From the NCBI RefSeq assembly GCF_015223355.1, contig NZ_JADFFK010000008.1:62001-126000 (forward strand): a stretch of 64,000 nt of DNA. Reading direction: 5' to 3'. Below, piece by piece: positions 11,693-20,457 of this stretch. The number at the start of each line of letters is the position of its first letter. The stretch's first letter is position 1. The notes beneath the pieces are model-generated. The model did not search any database, was not told where the DNA came from, and saw only the letters and a program-made list of their open reading frames with translations. The DNA is from Salipiger mangrovisoli. GTDB lineage: Bacteria > Pseudomonadota > Alphaproteobacteria > Rhodobacterales > Rhodobacteraceae. Position numbers and translations under genes: made by a program.

Positions 11693-11812
11693 CCGCCTAC
11701 GATCGCCTGCGGTTTTCCGAGCGGTTTCCCGGATCTTGTCGGTGAAGGTTTTCAAGGTTGGGGCCCTAGCCCCCGACCAGGGAGAGACATGGCCGGGGAC
11801 GGAGAGAGGCGG

Positions 11813-12807
11813 TCAGGCGACCGCGGCATGTTCCAGCCGATGCAGCTGAAGCCGCACCATGGTCTGGTTCAAGAGGATATAGGCGATCTCTCCGAAAGTG
11901 ACAGGGCCGGTGAAGCTGCCGGTCCGCTTTTGCTCGAGCTCGCCAAAAAGGAAGTTGAGGATGCAGTTGCACGACAGCTCCTGCGCGCCGTCGCCCTGCG
12001 CGCGTTGCGCGAAGACGGTGGCATAATCCCCGGGGTTGCGGGCGATGCGGTAGGGCACGCCCTCGATCACCGGGGCGTAGAAGGCGACCTCTTGCGCGCC
12101 GACCGACTGGAAGGAGACGTTGATCATCGCGCCGGCGTAATTTGCCACCAGCGGCAGGCGTGTGTCGATGTTCTGCGACTCGACCCATTCGGCGAAATCC
12201 ACCTTCTGCCCGGCCACCACCGCATGGCGTGCGGAAAACCCGGTTGCGGGGAAGATGATTTCCGGCCCGGAGTCGTCCTGCTCGAAGAGGTTGAGGATCT
12301 CGACGTTGGCGATCCGCTCGGCGGGCAGCTTCACGTGCAGGACCATCGCGCCCTCCGCGTGGGCGATGCCGCGGCTGCCGTCGAAGACCTTGGGCTTCGT
12401 CTGCGCGAGTTCGTCGAGATGGACACCGGTGATCCAGCCCATGACCGGCTGGTCGAACAGGCCGGGGAACTCCGCCGCGCCCAGGGCATAGGTCTCATGC
12501 GCACGGCTGAAGGCGGGGATCAGGATCACCGACAGGCCGCTGTCGTAGCGGCCCATTGTCAGGCTCGGAAGGTCCTCGCCCTCGTAGAGAAGGGGCGGGC
12601 GTCCTCGACCGCCTCGATTTCGGTGACGAAGAGGTTTTCCTGGTCCACGTGGCCACCGTTCTCGGTCATGAAATAGACCGATGTGCCGCCGATCCAGCGG
12701 CCGCGGGGCAGTCCCTGCAGCGCCGCTTCCGAGCCGGCGATCACGAGCGTCGCGCCCGCCGTGATGCGATCGGCCGCCTGCGCCGGGGTCATCAGGGTGT
12801 TCTTCAT
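11813..12807 (-). pseudogene. Conserved protein of unknown function, broken by a frameshift (DUF6976-like)
   Basis: Two consecutive minus-strand frames make one protein. The first (12807 to 12559) begins MKNTLMTPAQAADRI and runs normally to AVEDARPF, then stops after nine unrelated residues. Shifting frame at about 12598 continues the sense as LYEGEDLPSLTMGRYDSG and stays open to 11813. The join needs one extra base, so a C appears to be missing from a run near 12597-12603. Together they give about 331 residues with an LPRGRWIGGTSVYFMTE N-terminus and ANYAGAMINVSFQSV later, resembling a roseobacter protein I recall as DUF6976. It could be a true pseudogene, a sequencing error or, less likely, programmed frameshifting. 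AGGA precedes the ATG at 12807. Confidence 0.7.
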
Positions 12808-12832
12808 GGGAGTCCTTTCCGTGCGGGCGGTT

Positions 12833-13042
12833 TCAGAACAGGGCGATGTCTTTGGTAGCGAAGGCATTCTTCTCGAAATAGCCGCGCAGCTCGGTGATCT
12901 TTGAGGTCATCTCGGCGGGCTTCGCACTCACCTCGCGGCGCAGCCGGGTCACGAGTATCTTGGTGGCCAGCACCGCGCCCGAAAGCTCGGCCTCGGAGGT
13001 CAGCACGCGGCGCCAGCAGGGGTTCGATGGGTCCGGGATCAT
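12833..13042 (-). CDS. Small protein of unknown function
   Basis: A 69-residue basic, probably helical protein with no membrane segment and one cysteine (C9 in SNPCWRR). The ATG at 13042 has AAGGAG six bases upstream, a near-perfect ribosome site, which favours it over the in-frame GTG at 13057. It lies 25 bp ahead of the frameshifted gene and on the same strand, so they are likely cotranscribed and functionally linked. I do not recognise the family. Confidence 0.65.
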   Translation of the reverse strand: MIPDPSNPCWRRVLTSEAELSGAVLATKILVTRLRREVSAKPAEMTSKITELRGYFEKNAFATKDIALF

Positions 13043-13205
13043 CCGGGGCTCCTTCACCGGTCAAGCGATCGCGGACAGGGCTACGGTGATTCCGATTAAC
13101 GGGGCGCAAATACGCGCATGTGATGATGCGGCCGGGCCGCGGTTCTGGCCTGATGGTGTCGATGAGCTATGCTTTGGCACAGGACAGCAGGAGAGGAAGA
13201 CGACA

Positions 13206-14135
13206 ATGGACAAGGACAAGATCACCCGGCGCGCGGCTCTGACCTGCGCCGCGGCGCTGCCGATTGCCGCCGGTCTCGGGGGCGCCGCTCCCGCGCGGGC
13301 CCAGGACGCGCAGGGCCCGCAGGTGCCGCGCGTCTACCGGGTGCCGCTCGGCAGCTTCGAGGTAACGGCGATGATGGCCGGCACGCGCACCGTGCCCGAG
13401 CCGCAGGGCACCTTCGGGATGAACGCCAGCCCCGAGGAATTCGCCGAAGTGTCGGAGGCGGCGCATATCCCCACCGACAAGGCGCAGTTCTTTTTCACGC
13501 CGACGCTGGTCAACACAGGCAGCGCTCTGATCCTCTTCGACACCGGGCTTGATCCGGCAGGGATCGTCGCGGCGGTCGAAGCGGCGGGGTACACGCCCGA
13601 GGATGTAAGCCACGTAGTGATCACCCACATGCATGGCGACCATATCGGGGGGCTCTCGGAGGGCGGTGTCGCGACCTTTGCCAATGCCGCGCTGATCACC
13701 GGGCAGGACGAGTGGGACCATTGGTCCGCCGCCGGCAACGAAGGGTTTGAGGGCAAGGTACGCCCGCTCGAGTCGGGGTTCAGCTTCCTCACCGACGACG
13801 CAGAGGTCGCGCCGGGGATCACCGCCGTTCTGGCGCCCGGCCACACGCCGGGCCACATGTGCTTCGCGCTGGAGAGCGATGGGCAGAAGATGATGCTCAC
13901 CGCTGACTTGGCCAACCACTACGTGTGGTCGGTCGGCAAGCCGGACTGGGAGGTGCGCTTCGACATGGACAAGCAGCTCGCCGCCTCGTCCCGGCGCAAG
14001 GTCTTCGGCATGCTCGCCGAGGAAAAGACCCCCTTCATCGGATACCACATGCCGTTTCCGGCGATCGGCTATGTCGCCGCCGAAGGAGATGGTTTCCGCT
14101 ACATCCCGCACAGCTACCAGCTGCTGATGACCTGA
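13206..14135 (+). CDS. Tat-exported metallo-beta-lactamase-fold hydrolase
   Basis: A 309-residue zinc hydrolase. The N-terminus has a twin-arginine signal (TRRAALTCAA, then a hydrophobic stretch to APARAQ at about residue 33), so it is folded before export to the periplasm. The metal motif is HMHGDHIGG (H141, H143, D145, H146), with a further histidine in APGHTPGHM. It resembles lactonase/quorum-quenching-like and alkyl-hydrolase-like members of the superfamily; the substrate is unknown. AGGAGAGGAAG precedes the ATG at 13206. It is divergent from the small gene at 12833. Confidence 0.85.
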   Translation: MDKDKITRRAALTCAAALPIAAGLGGAAPARAQDAQGPQVPRVYRVPLGSFEVTAMMAGTRTVPEPQGTFGMNASPEEFAEVSEAAHIPTDKAQFFFTPTLVNTGSALILFDTGLDPAGIVAAVEAAGYTPEDVSHVVITHMHGDHIGGLSEGGVATFANAALITGQDEWDHWSAAGNEGFEGKVRPLESGFSFLTDDAEVAPGITAVLAPGHTPGHMCFALESDGQKMMLTADLANHYVWSVGKPDWEVRFDMDKQLAASSRRKVFGMLAEEKTPFIGYHMPFPAIGYVAAEGDGFRYIPHSYQLLMT

Positions 14136-14152
14136 GCTCGGGCGGCAGGACC

Positions 14153-14184
14153 ACGGCGCGGCGCGGTCCGATGGGCCGCGCCGT
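14153..14184. terminator. Terminator-like hairpin
   Basis: A perfect 10-bp stem, ACGGCGCGGC with GCCGCGCCGT, lies between the convergent hydrolase and oxygenase genes. No T run follows, so function as an intrinsic terminator is uncertain. Confidence 0.4.
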
Positions 14185-14201
14185 CTGCGTGCAGGCTGCG
14201 G

Positions 14202-14753
14202 TCAGCGGAAGGCCGGCCCGTGAGCCCAGATGGTCAGCGAATGGCGTTCACCGCCGGTGACCGGGGTGACCCGATGCAGCATGTAGGAGGGAAACAGCGT
14301 CGCCGTGCCGCGCGCTTTTCCGGCCGTGACGATGTGGTTCGAGGGCATGACTTCCAGCGCCCCGCCCTCGTAGGCCTCCGGCTCGGAGAGCTGCACCACC
14401 ATGGTCAGCTTGCGGCGCGCGGCGAGCCTGCCCTCGCCGATGTCCGAATGCCAATCGAAATGCCCCTCGCGCTCGGCGCCGTAGCGGGCGACCTGAGCGC
14501 TTTCGTCGAAGGCGTCGAGCGCGAAGTCATAGGCGCTGCGGTTGGCGTCGCGCACCAGTTCGATGATCCGCTCCATGACCCAGTCCGTGCCCTCGACGTC
14601 ATCGAGCCACACCAGATCGGCGCGGCGCAGGTTGTGCGCGCGCTGCTGTCCCACAAGGCGCGCATCCGAAGCCTCGGCGGTGCGCGCGATCTCGACGAGA
14701 CGGGTGCAGTCCGCGTCGGAAAAGGCTGCGGGGATGCTGTGGACGGTGATCAT
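14202..14753 (-). CDS. 2-oxoglutarate/Fe(II)-dependent dioxygenase
   Basis: A 183-residue double-stranded beta-helix oxygenase, similar in size to bacterial PKHD-type hydroxylases. The iron ligands are H102 and D104 in FDWHSDIGEG and H160 in MLHRV, and R170 in GGERHSLT is the likely 2-oxoglutarate anchor. The substrate could be a protein residue or a small molecule; sequence does not decide. The ATG at 14753 has AAGGAG about nine bases upstream, and 61 upstream in-frame codons are not family-like. Confidence 0.85.
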   Translation of the reverse strand: MITVHSIPAAFSDADCTRLVEIARTAEASDARLVGQQRAHNLRRADLVWLDDVEGTDWVMERIIELVRDANRSAYDFALDAFDESAQVARYGAEREGHFDWHSDIGEGRLAARRKLTMVVQLSEPEAYEGGALEVMPSNHIVTAGKARGTATLFPSYMLHRVTPVTGGERHSLTIWAHGPAFR

Positions 14754-14945
14754 GGGAATTCTCCTTGGGCGAAGCGCGCAGCTAAGGGCGGACGCCGGGA
14801 GAATCTGTATCGTTTGCGACAGGAACGCCTGAAAGCGACCTGTCTTCGCGTCATTTTGAGCGGCCGGCGGGAAGCCGGGCGGGCGGGATGTCGCGGCGTG
14901 CCGTCCCCCCTTTTCCCGGCCCTCGACAGGGGCCATATCTGGCGG

Positions 14946-15335
14946 ATGAAAGATCCCGATCTCGCCGCCTTCGAGACCATGGCCCGCGCCGCGGTCGACT
15001 CCCTGCCGATGCCCTTCCGCGCCGCCGCCGCCGAGGTGGTGCTGCGCATCGAGGACTGGCCGCCGGACGAGATCCTCGACGAGATGGAGATCGACGATCC
15101 GATCGACTTGACCGGCCTCTACGAGGGCATCCCGATGACCGAGAAATCGTCGAGCTGGCCCTCGCCCTATCCCGACACGGTGTGGCTGTTCCGCGAACCG
15201 ATTCTACAGGAGTGGCGCGAGCGCAGGGATGTCACGCTGGAAGATCTGGTCACCCACGTCACGGTGCACGAGTTCGCGCATCACTTCGGCTGGTCCGATG
15301 ACGACATCGCCAGCATCGACCGCTGGTGGGAGTGA
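14946..15335 (+). CDS. Small metallopeptidase family protein (zincin-like)
   Basis: A 129-residue protein with the zincin motif HEFAHHFG (H108, E109, H112) close to its C-terminus. It matches the short bacterial family often annotated as metallopeptidase or DUF1025, with acidic IEDWPPDEILDEM near residue 35. The third metal ligand is probably D118 or D119 in WSDDD. No signal peptide, so cytoplasmic. The substrate is unknown. The frame extends far upstream without a stop, but the family start is the ATG at 14946. Confidence 0.8.
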   Translation: MKDPDLAAFETMARAAVDSLPMPFRAAAAEVVLRIEDWPPDEILDEMEIDDPIDLTGLYEGIPMTEKSSSWPSPYPDTVWLFREPILQEWRERRDVTLEDLVTHVTVHEFAHHFGWSDDDIASIDRWWE

Positions 15336-15345
15336 CGCCGGGAAA

Positions 15346-16410
15346 TCAGGCTTCAACACCGCTTTCGCGCAGCAGCGCACGCATCCGCTCGACGAAGCGC
15401 CGGGCCCCCAATTCATCCTCGGCGGTCCGTTTGGCGGCAGTTCCAAGACGCTGGCGCAGAGAAGGATCCTCGATGAGCGAGGTCAGCGCCGCCTCGACCG
15501 CGCCGGGCTGCGCGACATCCACGTGCAGGCCATTCACGCCATGTTGCAGATACCCCGCCGACCCCGCGTCGGTCGAGATCACCGGCACGCAGCCGTAGGC
15601 CATGGATTCCACCGGGGCAAAGCCGAGGGGCTCTCGTACCGAGGGCAGGATGCAGACGTCGGTCTGCCGATAGAGCCGCGGCATGTCCCGGAACGGCACG
15701 TTGGCATGCAGTTCAAGCCAGGGTTCCTCAGCGGCCAACTTTTGCAGTGCTGCGATCTGCGGGGCGTTCTGCTCGGGATCGCCGGTGGTGCCGGCAAGCA
15801 GTAGCCGAACCTTTCCGGCGCGTCCCTGCGCGCGCAGAGCGTCGATCACCATCCCCTGATTCTTGCGCGGATTGTGAAGCTTGGCCACGCAAAGCACAGT
15901 GACGGGCCCGTCGGCCCGCTGCACCAGATCGTCGGCACTGGCCTCGGGCGCGGCCATCACCGGCCATGGGATGTAGCGCGCGTCGCGGTTCGGGCGCAGG
16001 CCGTTGTCGAGCCCCAGAACCGGGGTCACCCGGCGCAGAGGCAGGCCCTGGAAGCGGCGCGTCAGCCTGCGCTTCAGCGGCTCGCGCCAATGGTAAGGGT
16101 TGAGGTCGTAGAACCACATCGGTGTGCCGCTTTGCCGTGCCAGCTTGGCGACGCTGCGACGATGCGCGGCGACATTGCGCAGGATCACCACATCGGGCTG
16201 CAGAGCCTGCCAGGCGGCGCGAAACGCCTCGGGGTCTGCGTCATAGGGAAACAGCCGCGGCGCGACGACGCTGTGATCCTCGGTCCTGCCGCTGCCACTG
16301 CCCCAGACCGCCACGTCGATCTGCGCCGCATCGAGCGCCCGCGTGGCTTCCCAGAGGTTGGTGTGAAAGCGCTCGACGACGAAGAGGATCCGCGGCCGCA
16401 CCTTGCTCAC
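15346..16410 (-). CDS. Glycosyltransferase, GT4-like
   Basis: A 354-residue GT-B-fold glycosyltransferase. The C-terminal half has REPLGFAPVESMAYG, the GT4 EX7E-type donor motif, and STDAGSAGYLQHGVNG. It should transfer a sugar from a nucleotide donor to an unknown acceptor, for example in cell-surface polysaccharide. It starts at a GTG (16410) that overlaps the nadE stop by four bases (GTGA), which implies translational coupling to nadE, a functionally odd partner. No other polysaccharide genes are near. Confidence 0.85.
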   Translation of the reverse strand: MSKVRPRILFVVERFHTNLWEATRALDAAQIDVAVWGSGSGRTEDHSVVAPRLFPYDADPEAFRAAWQALQPDVVILRNVAAHRRSVAKLARQSGTPMWFYDLNPYHWREPLKRRLTRRFQGLPLRRVTPVLGLDNGLRPNRDARYIPWPVMAAPEASADDLVQRADGPVTVLCVAKLHNPRKNQGMVIDALRAQGRAGKVRLLLAGTTGDPEQNAPQIAALQKLAAEEPWLELHANVPFRDMPRLYRQTDVCILPSVREPLGFAPVESMAYGCVPVISTDAGSAGYLQHGVNGLHVDVAQPGAVEAALTSLIEDPSLRQRLGTAAKRTAEDELGARRFVERMRALLRESGVEA

Positions 16411-18065
16411 CCGTTGTCCCGCCAGCGGTTGGCGATGGGGTAGCGCCGGTCGAGCCAGAAGGCCTTTTGCGACAGGCGTGCGCCGGGGGCGGATTGGAAG
16501 CGCTTGTATTCCGAGATGTAGAGCAGGTGCTCGACCTTCTTGGCGTCGGCGCGGTCAAAGCCCGCCGCGACGCAATCGGCGATCGAGCCGTCGCGGTCCA
16601 CGAGGATCTCGAGAATGCCGTCCAGCACCGGGTAGTCGGGCAGGCTGTCGCTGTCCTTCTGGTCCTCGCGCAGCTCGGCCGAGGGTGGCTTTGTGATGAT
16701 CCGCTCGGGGATCACCTCGCCCTCGGGTCCCTGCATCCAGGGCCGCTGGTTCTCGTTGCGCCAGCGGCAGATGGCGAAGACGCGGGTCTTGTAGAGATCC
16801 TTGATCGGGTTGTAGCCCCCGGCCATGTCGCCGTAGATCGTGGCATAGCCCACCGCGACCTCGGACTTGTTGCCGGTGGTCAGCAGCATCTCGCCGAACT
16901 TGTTCGACAGCGCCATCAACAGCAGACCGCGCAGGCGCGACTGGATGTTTTCCTCGGTGAGGTCGGCGGACCGCCCCTCGAAGAGCGGTGCCAGCGTGTT
17001 GGTGATGGCCGCGCGGCCCTCGGCGATCGGCACGAAGTCGTAGTGACAGCCGAGGTTCGTGGCGCAGGCCTTGGCATCCTCGAGCGAATGCTCTGAGGTG
17101 TATTCCGACGGCAACATCACGCAGCGCACGTTCTCGGCCCCGAGCGCGTCGGTGGCGATGGTCGCCACCAGCGCCGAGTCGATGCCGCCCGACATGCCGA
17201 GCAGCACCTTGCCGAAGCCGGTCTTGCGGCAATAGTCACGCAGGGCCAGCACCATGGCGTGGTAGTCCTGCTCCATCTCGCTCGGGTGCTGCACGAAGCG
17301 CCCGTCCTCGGCGCGCCAGCCCTCGGGGGTACGCACGATGTCGACCTGCGCGATCTCCTCCTCGAAGACCGGCAGCTGCAGCGCCGCTCGCCCGCCGGGG
17401 TTCAGCACGAAGGAGCCGCCGTCGAAGATCTGGTCGTCCTGCCCACCCACCATGTTGAGGTAGATCAGCGGCAGGCCGGTCTCGATGACCCGGGCGACCA
17501 TCTTGTTGAGCCGGGTGTCATGCTTGCCCCTGCGGTAGGGAGAGCCGTTCGGTACCAGCAGGAACTCGGCCCCGGTCTCTGCGTGGGTCTCGGCCACGTC
17601 CTCGTACCAGGCGTCCTCGCAGATCGGCGAACCGATGCGGACGTTGCCCACAGCATAGGGGCCCCCGATGTCGCCGCTGTCGAAGACCCGCACCTCGTCG
17701 AAGACGCCGTAGTTGGGCAGGTGGTGCTTGAAGACCTCGGTGACGATGCGCCCGTCGCGGCAGATGAGATAGGCGTTAAAGAGCTCGGTTCCCTCGACCC
17801 ACGGGCAGCCGATCCCGAGCGCCGGGCCGTCGGCGCAGTCTTCCGCCAGCTTCCGAGCCACCTCCATGCAATCCAGTGTGAAGGCGTGCTTCATCGGCAG
17901 ATCCTGGGCGTTGTAGCCGGCGATGAACATCTCGGGCAGGGCGACAAGCTGTGCACCGGCATCGCGACCCTTCTCCCAGGCATCCCTGGCCTTGGCGGCA
18001 TTGCCGGCAAGATCGCCCACGGTCGGGTTGAGCTGCGCGATGGTCAGGCGGAAACGGTCACCCAT
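16407..18065 (-). CDS. nadE: Glutamine-dependent NAD+ synthetase
   Basis: A 552-residue two-domain enzyme catalysing the last step of NAD synthesis, amidation of deamido-NAD with glutamine as nitrogen donor. The N-terminal glutaminase is a nitrilase-fold domain with LPEMFIAGY (catalytic E) and SPICEDAWY (catalytic C); the C-terminal synthetase has the PP-loop SGGIDSALVATIA near residue 290. The length is normal for the glutamine-dependent form. The ATG at 18065 begins MGDRFRLTIAQLNP; 16 further in-frame codons upstream are not conserved-looking. Confidence 0.95.
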   Translation of the reverse strand: MGDRFRLTIAQLNPTVGDLAGNAAKARDAWEKGRDAGAQLVALPEMFIAGYNAQDLPMKHAFTLDCMEVARKLAEDCADGPALGIGCPWVEGTELFNAYLICRDGRIVTEVFKHHLPNYGVFDEVRVFDSGDIGGPYAVGNVRIGSPICEDAWYEDVAETHAETGAEFLLVPNGSPYRRGKHDTRLNKMVARVIETGLPLIYLNMVGGQDDQIFDGGSFVLNPGGRAALQLPVFEEEIAQVDIVRTPEGWRAEDGRFVQHPSEMEQDYHAMVLALRDYCRKTGFGKVLLGMSGGIDSALVATIATDALGAENVRCVMLPSEYTSEHSLEDAKACATNLGCHYDFVPIAEGRAAITNTLAPLFEGRSADLTEENIQSRLRGLLLMALSNKFGEMLLTTGNKSEVAVGYATIYGDMAGGYNPIKDLYKTRVFAICRWRNENQRPWMQGPEGEVIPERIITKPPSAELREDQKDSDSLPDYPVLDGILEILVDRDGSIADCVAAGFDRADAKKVEHLLYISEYKRFQSAPGARLSQKAFWLDRRYPIANRWRDNG

Positions 18066-18257
18066 GAGCCACGTCCTTTTGGTCACATCCGCGTGCCCAC
18101 ATAGCAGAACCACGCCGGAGGGGAAGAAGCTGAGGGCAAAAGAGATTGTCAGCCAAGGGGGTGTTGTTTAGTTTCGCGGCGGCAGAGGGGTCGATTTTTC
18201 GGCCATTTTTCGGGGCAAAACAACAGGCATCCGGCAAGGGGCCGGCAGGGAAGGCGC

Positions 18258-19778
18258 ATGAAGCTCTCAGGCAGAACCATCCTTACGGCAGCGGCGGTTG
18301 CGGCGCTGACCTATCCGGCACTCGCGCAGGTCGAGGGCGGCGAGGTCCAGACCAAGCAATACGATGACGGCGGGGTCTACGAGGGCACCTTCCAGAACGG
18401 GTTGCAGCATGGCACCGGAACTTACCGGCTGCCCAACGGCTATGAATACACCGGTCAGTGGGCCGAGGGCGAGATCCGCGGCGAGGGTGTCGCGCGCTTC
18501 CCCAACGGCTCGGTCTACGAGGGCCAGTTCGCCAAGGGCAAGCCCGAAGGCGTGGGCCGCATCGTCTTTGCCGACGGCGGCACCTACGAGGGGTCGTGGC
18601 TCGACGGCAAGATCACTGGCAAGGGGGTCATGCAATACGCCAACGGCATGCGCTACGAGGGCGCCTTCCGCAACGCGCTGCACCACGGGCGCGGCGTGAT
18701 GACCGGCCCCAATGGCTACCGCTACGAGGGCGATTGGGTGAACGGCGTCAAGCAGGGCAACGCCGAGATCGCCTATCCCGACGGCTCGGTCTTCGAGGGT
18801 CGCGTCGCCAACGGGCTGCGCGACGGCCAGGGCAAGCTGACCATGCCCGACGGGCTGGTCTACGAGGGCACCTGGCGCGAGGGCCAGATCGATGGCGTCG
18901 GCACGCTGACCCAGCCCAACGGCGACGTCTACGAGGGCGAGCTGGTCGACGGCCGCCGCGAGGGTCAGGGCAAGGTCACCTATGCCAACGGCGACATCTA
19001 CGAGGGCCAGTTCGACAACGACCAGCGGCAGGGCACCGGTGCCTTCATCGGCGAGGATGGCTACCGCTACGACGGTGACTGGGTCTCGGGCCAGATCGAG
19101 GGTCAGGGCAAGGTCACCTATCCCGACGGCTCGGTCTACGAGGGGGCCTTCCTCGGCGATCTCGCCAATGGCGAGGGCAAGATCACCTATCCCGATGGCT
19201 CGACCTACGAGGGTGCCTGGGTCGAAGGGGTGATCGAGGGCGAGGGCGTGGCGCGCTATGCCAACGGCCTGATCTACGAAGGCGACTTCAAGAATGCCCG
19301 CAACGACGGTCAGGGCGTGATGACCTACCCCGATGGCTACCGCTACGAGGGCGAGTGGCAGGACGGCCAGCGCCACGGCGAGGGCGTCGCCACCTATCCC
19401 GACGGCACGACCTACACCGGCGCCTTCCGCGACGGCCAGCGTCACGGGCAGGGCGCGATCACCATGCCCGACGGCTTCCGCTACGAAGGGGCCTGGGTGG
19501 CAGGCGAAATCGAGGGCGAAGGCGTCGCCACCTATGCCAATGGCGATGTCTACGAGGGCCACTTCAAGGATGGCAAGCGCCAGGGCGAAGGGACCATGCG
19601 CTATGCCACTGGCGAGCAGAGCACCGGCTCCTGGGTGAACGGCGTTCTCACCTCCGACACCCCGGTGCAGGAAAGCGAGGCCCCCGCGGATGACCCCGGC
19701 ACCGACGCCGAGGCACCCGCCGAGGAGGGGCTGCCGCAAGAGCCGGGCGCGGCAGCGGACGCTCCGGCCGCAGATTGA
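18258..19778 (+). CDS. Exported MORN-repeat protein
   Basis: A 506-residue protein with a signal peptide (residues 1-24, cut after ALA), 18 consecutive MORN repeats of exactly 23 residues (39-452), a half repeat to about 466 and an acidic, alanine- and proline-rich tail. Typical repeat cores are SVYEGQF, STYEGAW and YRYEGEW followed by G-rich turns and YPDG or YANG. MORN arrays form elongated beta-meander rods that bind lipids or proteins, so this is probably a periplasmic or surface scaffold. It stands alone, 192 bp from the divergent nadE, with no enzyme fused. Function is not known. Confidence 0.85.
   Translation: MKLSGRTILTAAAVAALTYPALAQVEGGEVQTKQYDDGGVYEGTFQNGLQHGTGTYRLPNGYEYTGQWAEGEIRGEGVARFPNGSVYEGQFAKGKPEGVGRIVFADGGTYEGSWLDGKITGKGVMQYANGMRYEGAFRNALHHGRGVMTGPNGYRYEGDWVNGVKQGNAEIAYPDGSVFEGRVANGLRDGQGKLTMPDGLVYEGTWREGQIDGVGTLTQPNGDVYEGELVDGRREGQGKVTYANGDIYEGQFDNDQRQGTGAFIGEDGYRYDGDWVSGQIEGQGKVTYPDGSVYEGAFLGDLANGEGKITYPDGSTYEGAWVEGVIEGEGVARYANGLIYEGDFKNARNDGQGVMTYPDGYRYEGEWQDGQRHGEGVATYPDGTTYTGAFRDGQRHGQGAITMPDGFRYEGAWVAGEIEGEGVATYANGDVYEGHFKDGKRQGEGTMRYATGEQSTGSWVNGVLTSDTPVQESEAPADDPGTDAEAPAEEGLPQEPGAAADAPAAD
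18372..19613 (+). repeat. Tandem array of 18 MORN units, 69 bp each
   Basis: The coding repeats keep a strict 69-bp period for 1242 bp with no insertion or deletion. Units diverge in sequence but share segments such as TACGAGGGC at fixed phase, which suggests expansion by duplication followed by drift. Confidence 0.85.
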
Positions 19779-19782
19779 GTAG

Positions 19783-19807
19783 GGCGCGCGCCTGAACCGC
19801 GCGCGCC
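19783..19807. terminator. Terminator-like hairpin after the MORN gene
   Basis: A perfect 9-bp stem, GGCGCGCGC with GCGCGCGCC, and a 7-base loop begin 5 bp after the stop codon. There is no T run. Confidence 0.45.
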
Positions 19808-20006
19808 AACTCACGGAACGCAATTGGCCCTTGTCAAACCCCGCGGCGCGGAATGATCCCCGCGGTTCCGTGACGTCGTCTATTTGTATCGGGGGACTTG
19901 CAGATTTTATTCTTTACTCGTGCAATTGCATGGTCTTGGTTCATTGCAAGGGATCGCGTTCCGGGTGGAGCGCGTCCAGTGAGGTTTCGAGTGGCGGGGA
20001 TTTGGT

Positions 20007-20408
20007 ATGGTATTTGGGCCTATTGCAAAATCTGGGATCTGTGCGGTTCTGGCGCTGGCGATGACGGGGTGTCCCGCAGTGCTTTCGGCAGAGGAAAACC
20101 AGAAGGTCGAGCTCAAGCTCGCCGATGTCGGCGTCTCGACACATTCGGAATATGGCAAGGGCGTGGAATTGCAGATCAGGTCAGATGCCGTATTGCCGGA
20201 TGGAACCGTCGAGGGGAAATTCCCGGAACTCTCTGCCGCGATCTGCAATTACTATGCGCCGCGGGTGCTGCCGCTCATCGCCCAGCAGGCGCAATTGACC
20301 GCCCCTGACTTTATCGGTGTCAAGCTGTTGCTGGGAAATGGTATGGTCGGGAAGTATCTCTTCCAGGCCTATGCGGTCGAGGATGGGAGCTGCGGGGCAC
20401 CGCTCTGA
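20007..20408 (+). CDS. Small exported protein of unknown function
   Basis: A 133-residue protein with an N-terminal hydrophobic segment (about residues 8-27) that includes TGCPAV, so it may be a lipoprotein cut before C22, or a secreted protein cut after LSA. The mature part has three more cysteines and no motif I recognise. The ATG at 20007 follows GGGGA at a workable distance. The 130 bp upstream are clearly richer in A and T than the neighbouring genes, so the promoter probably lies there. Confidence 0.65.
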   Translation: MVFGPIAKSGICAVLALAMTGCPAVLSAEENQKVELKLADVGVSTHSEYGKGVELQIRSDAVLPDGTVEGKFPELSAAICNYYAPRVLPLIAQQAQLTAPDFIGVKLLLGNGMVGKYLFQAYAVEDGSCGAPL

Positions 20409-20457
20409 ACGGAGCGCGCCCAGCTTGCGTCAGCCGCGCAGTCGAATCCCGTGGACT

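Noticed and set aside
13088-13110. GCGTATTTGCGCC on the minus strand as a tenth copy of the 27-bp repeat
   Set aside because: Only the left third matches and the AGAAGAA end is absent.
18372-19613. Regular 69-bp spacing taken as a possible CRISPR array
   Set aside because: Units are coding, diverged throughout, have no constant repeat and variable spacer division, and encode MORN motifs.
18267-19823. Long open frame on the minus strand opposite the MORN gene (518 codons)
   Set aside because: It mirrors the repeat periodicity of the MORN gene, has no ribosome site or known motif and arises from the GC-rich codon pattern of the real gene.
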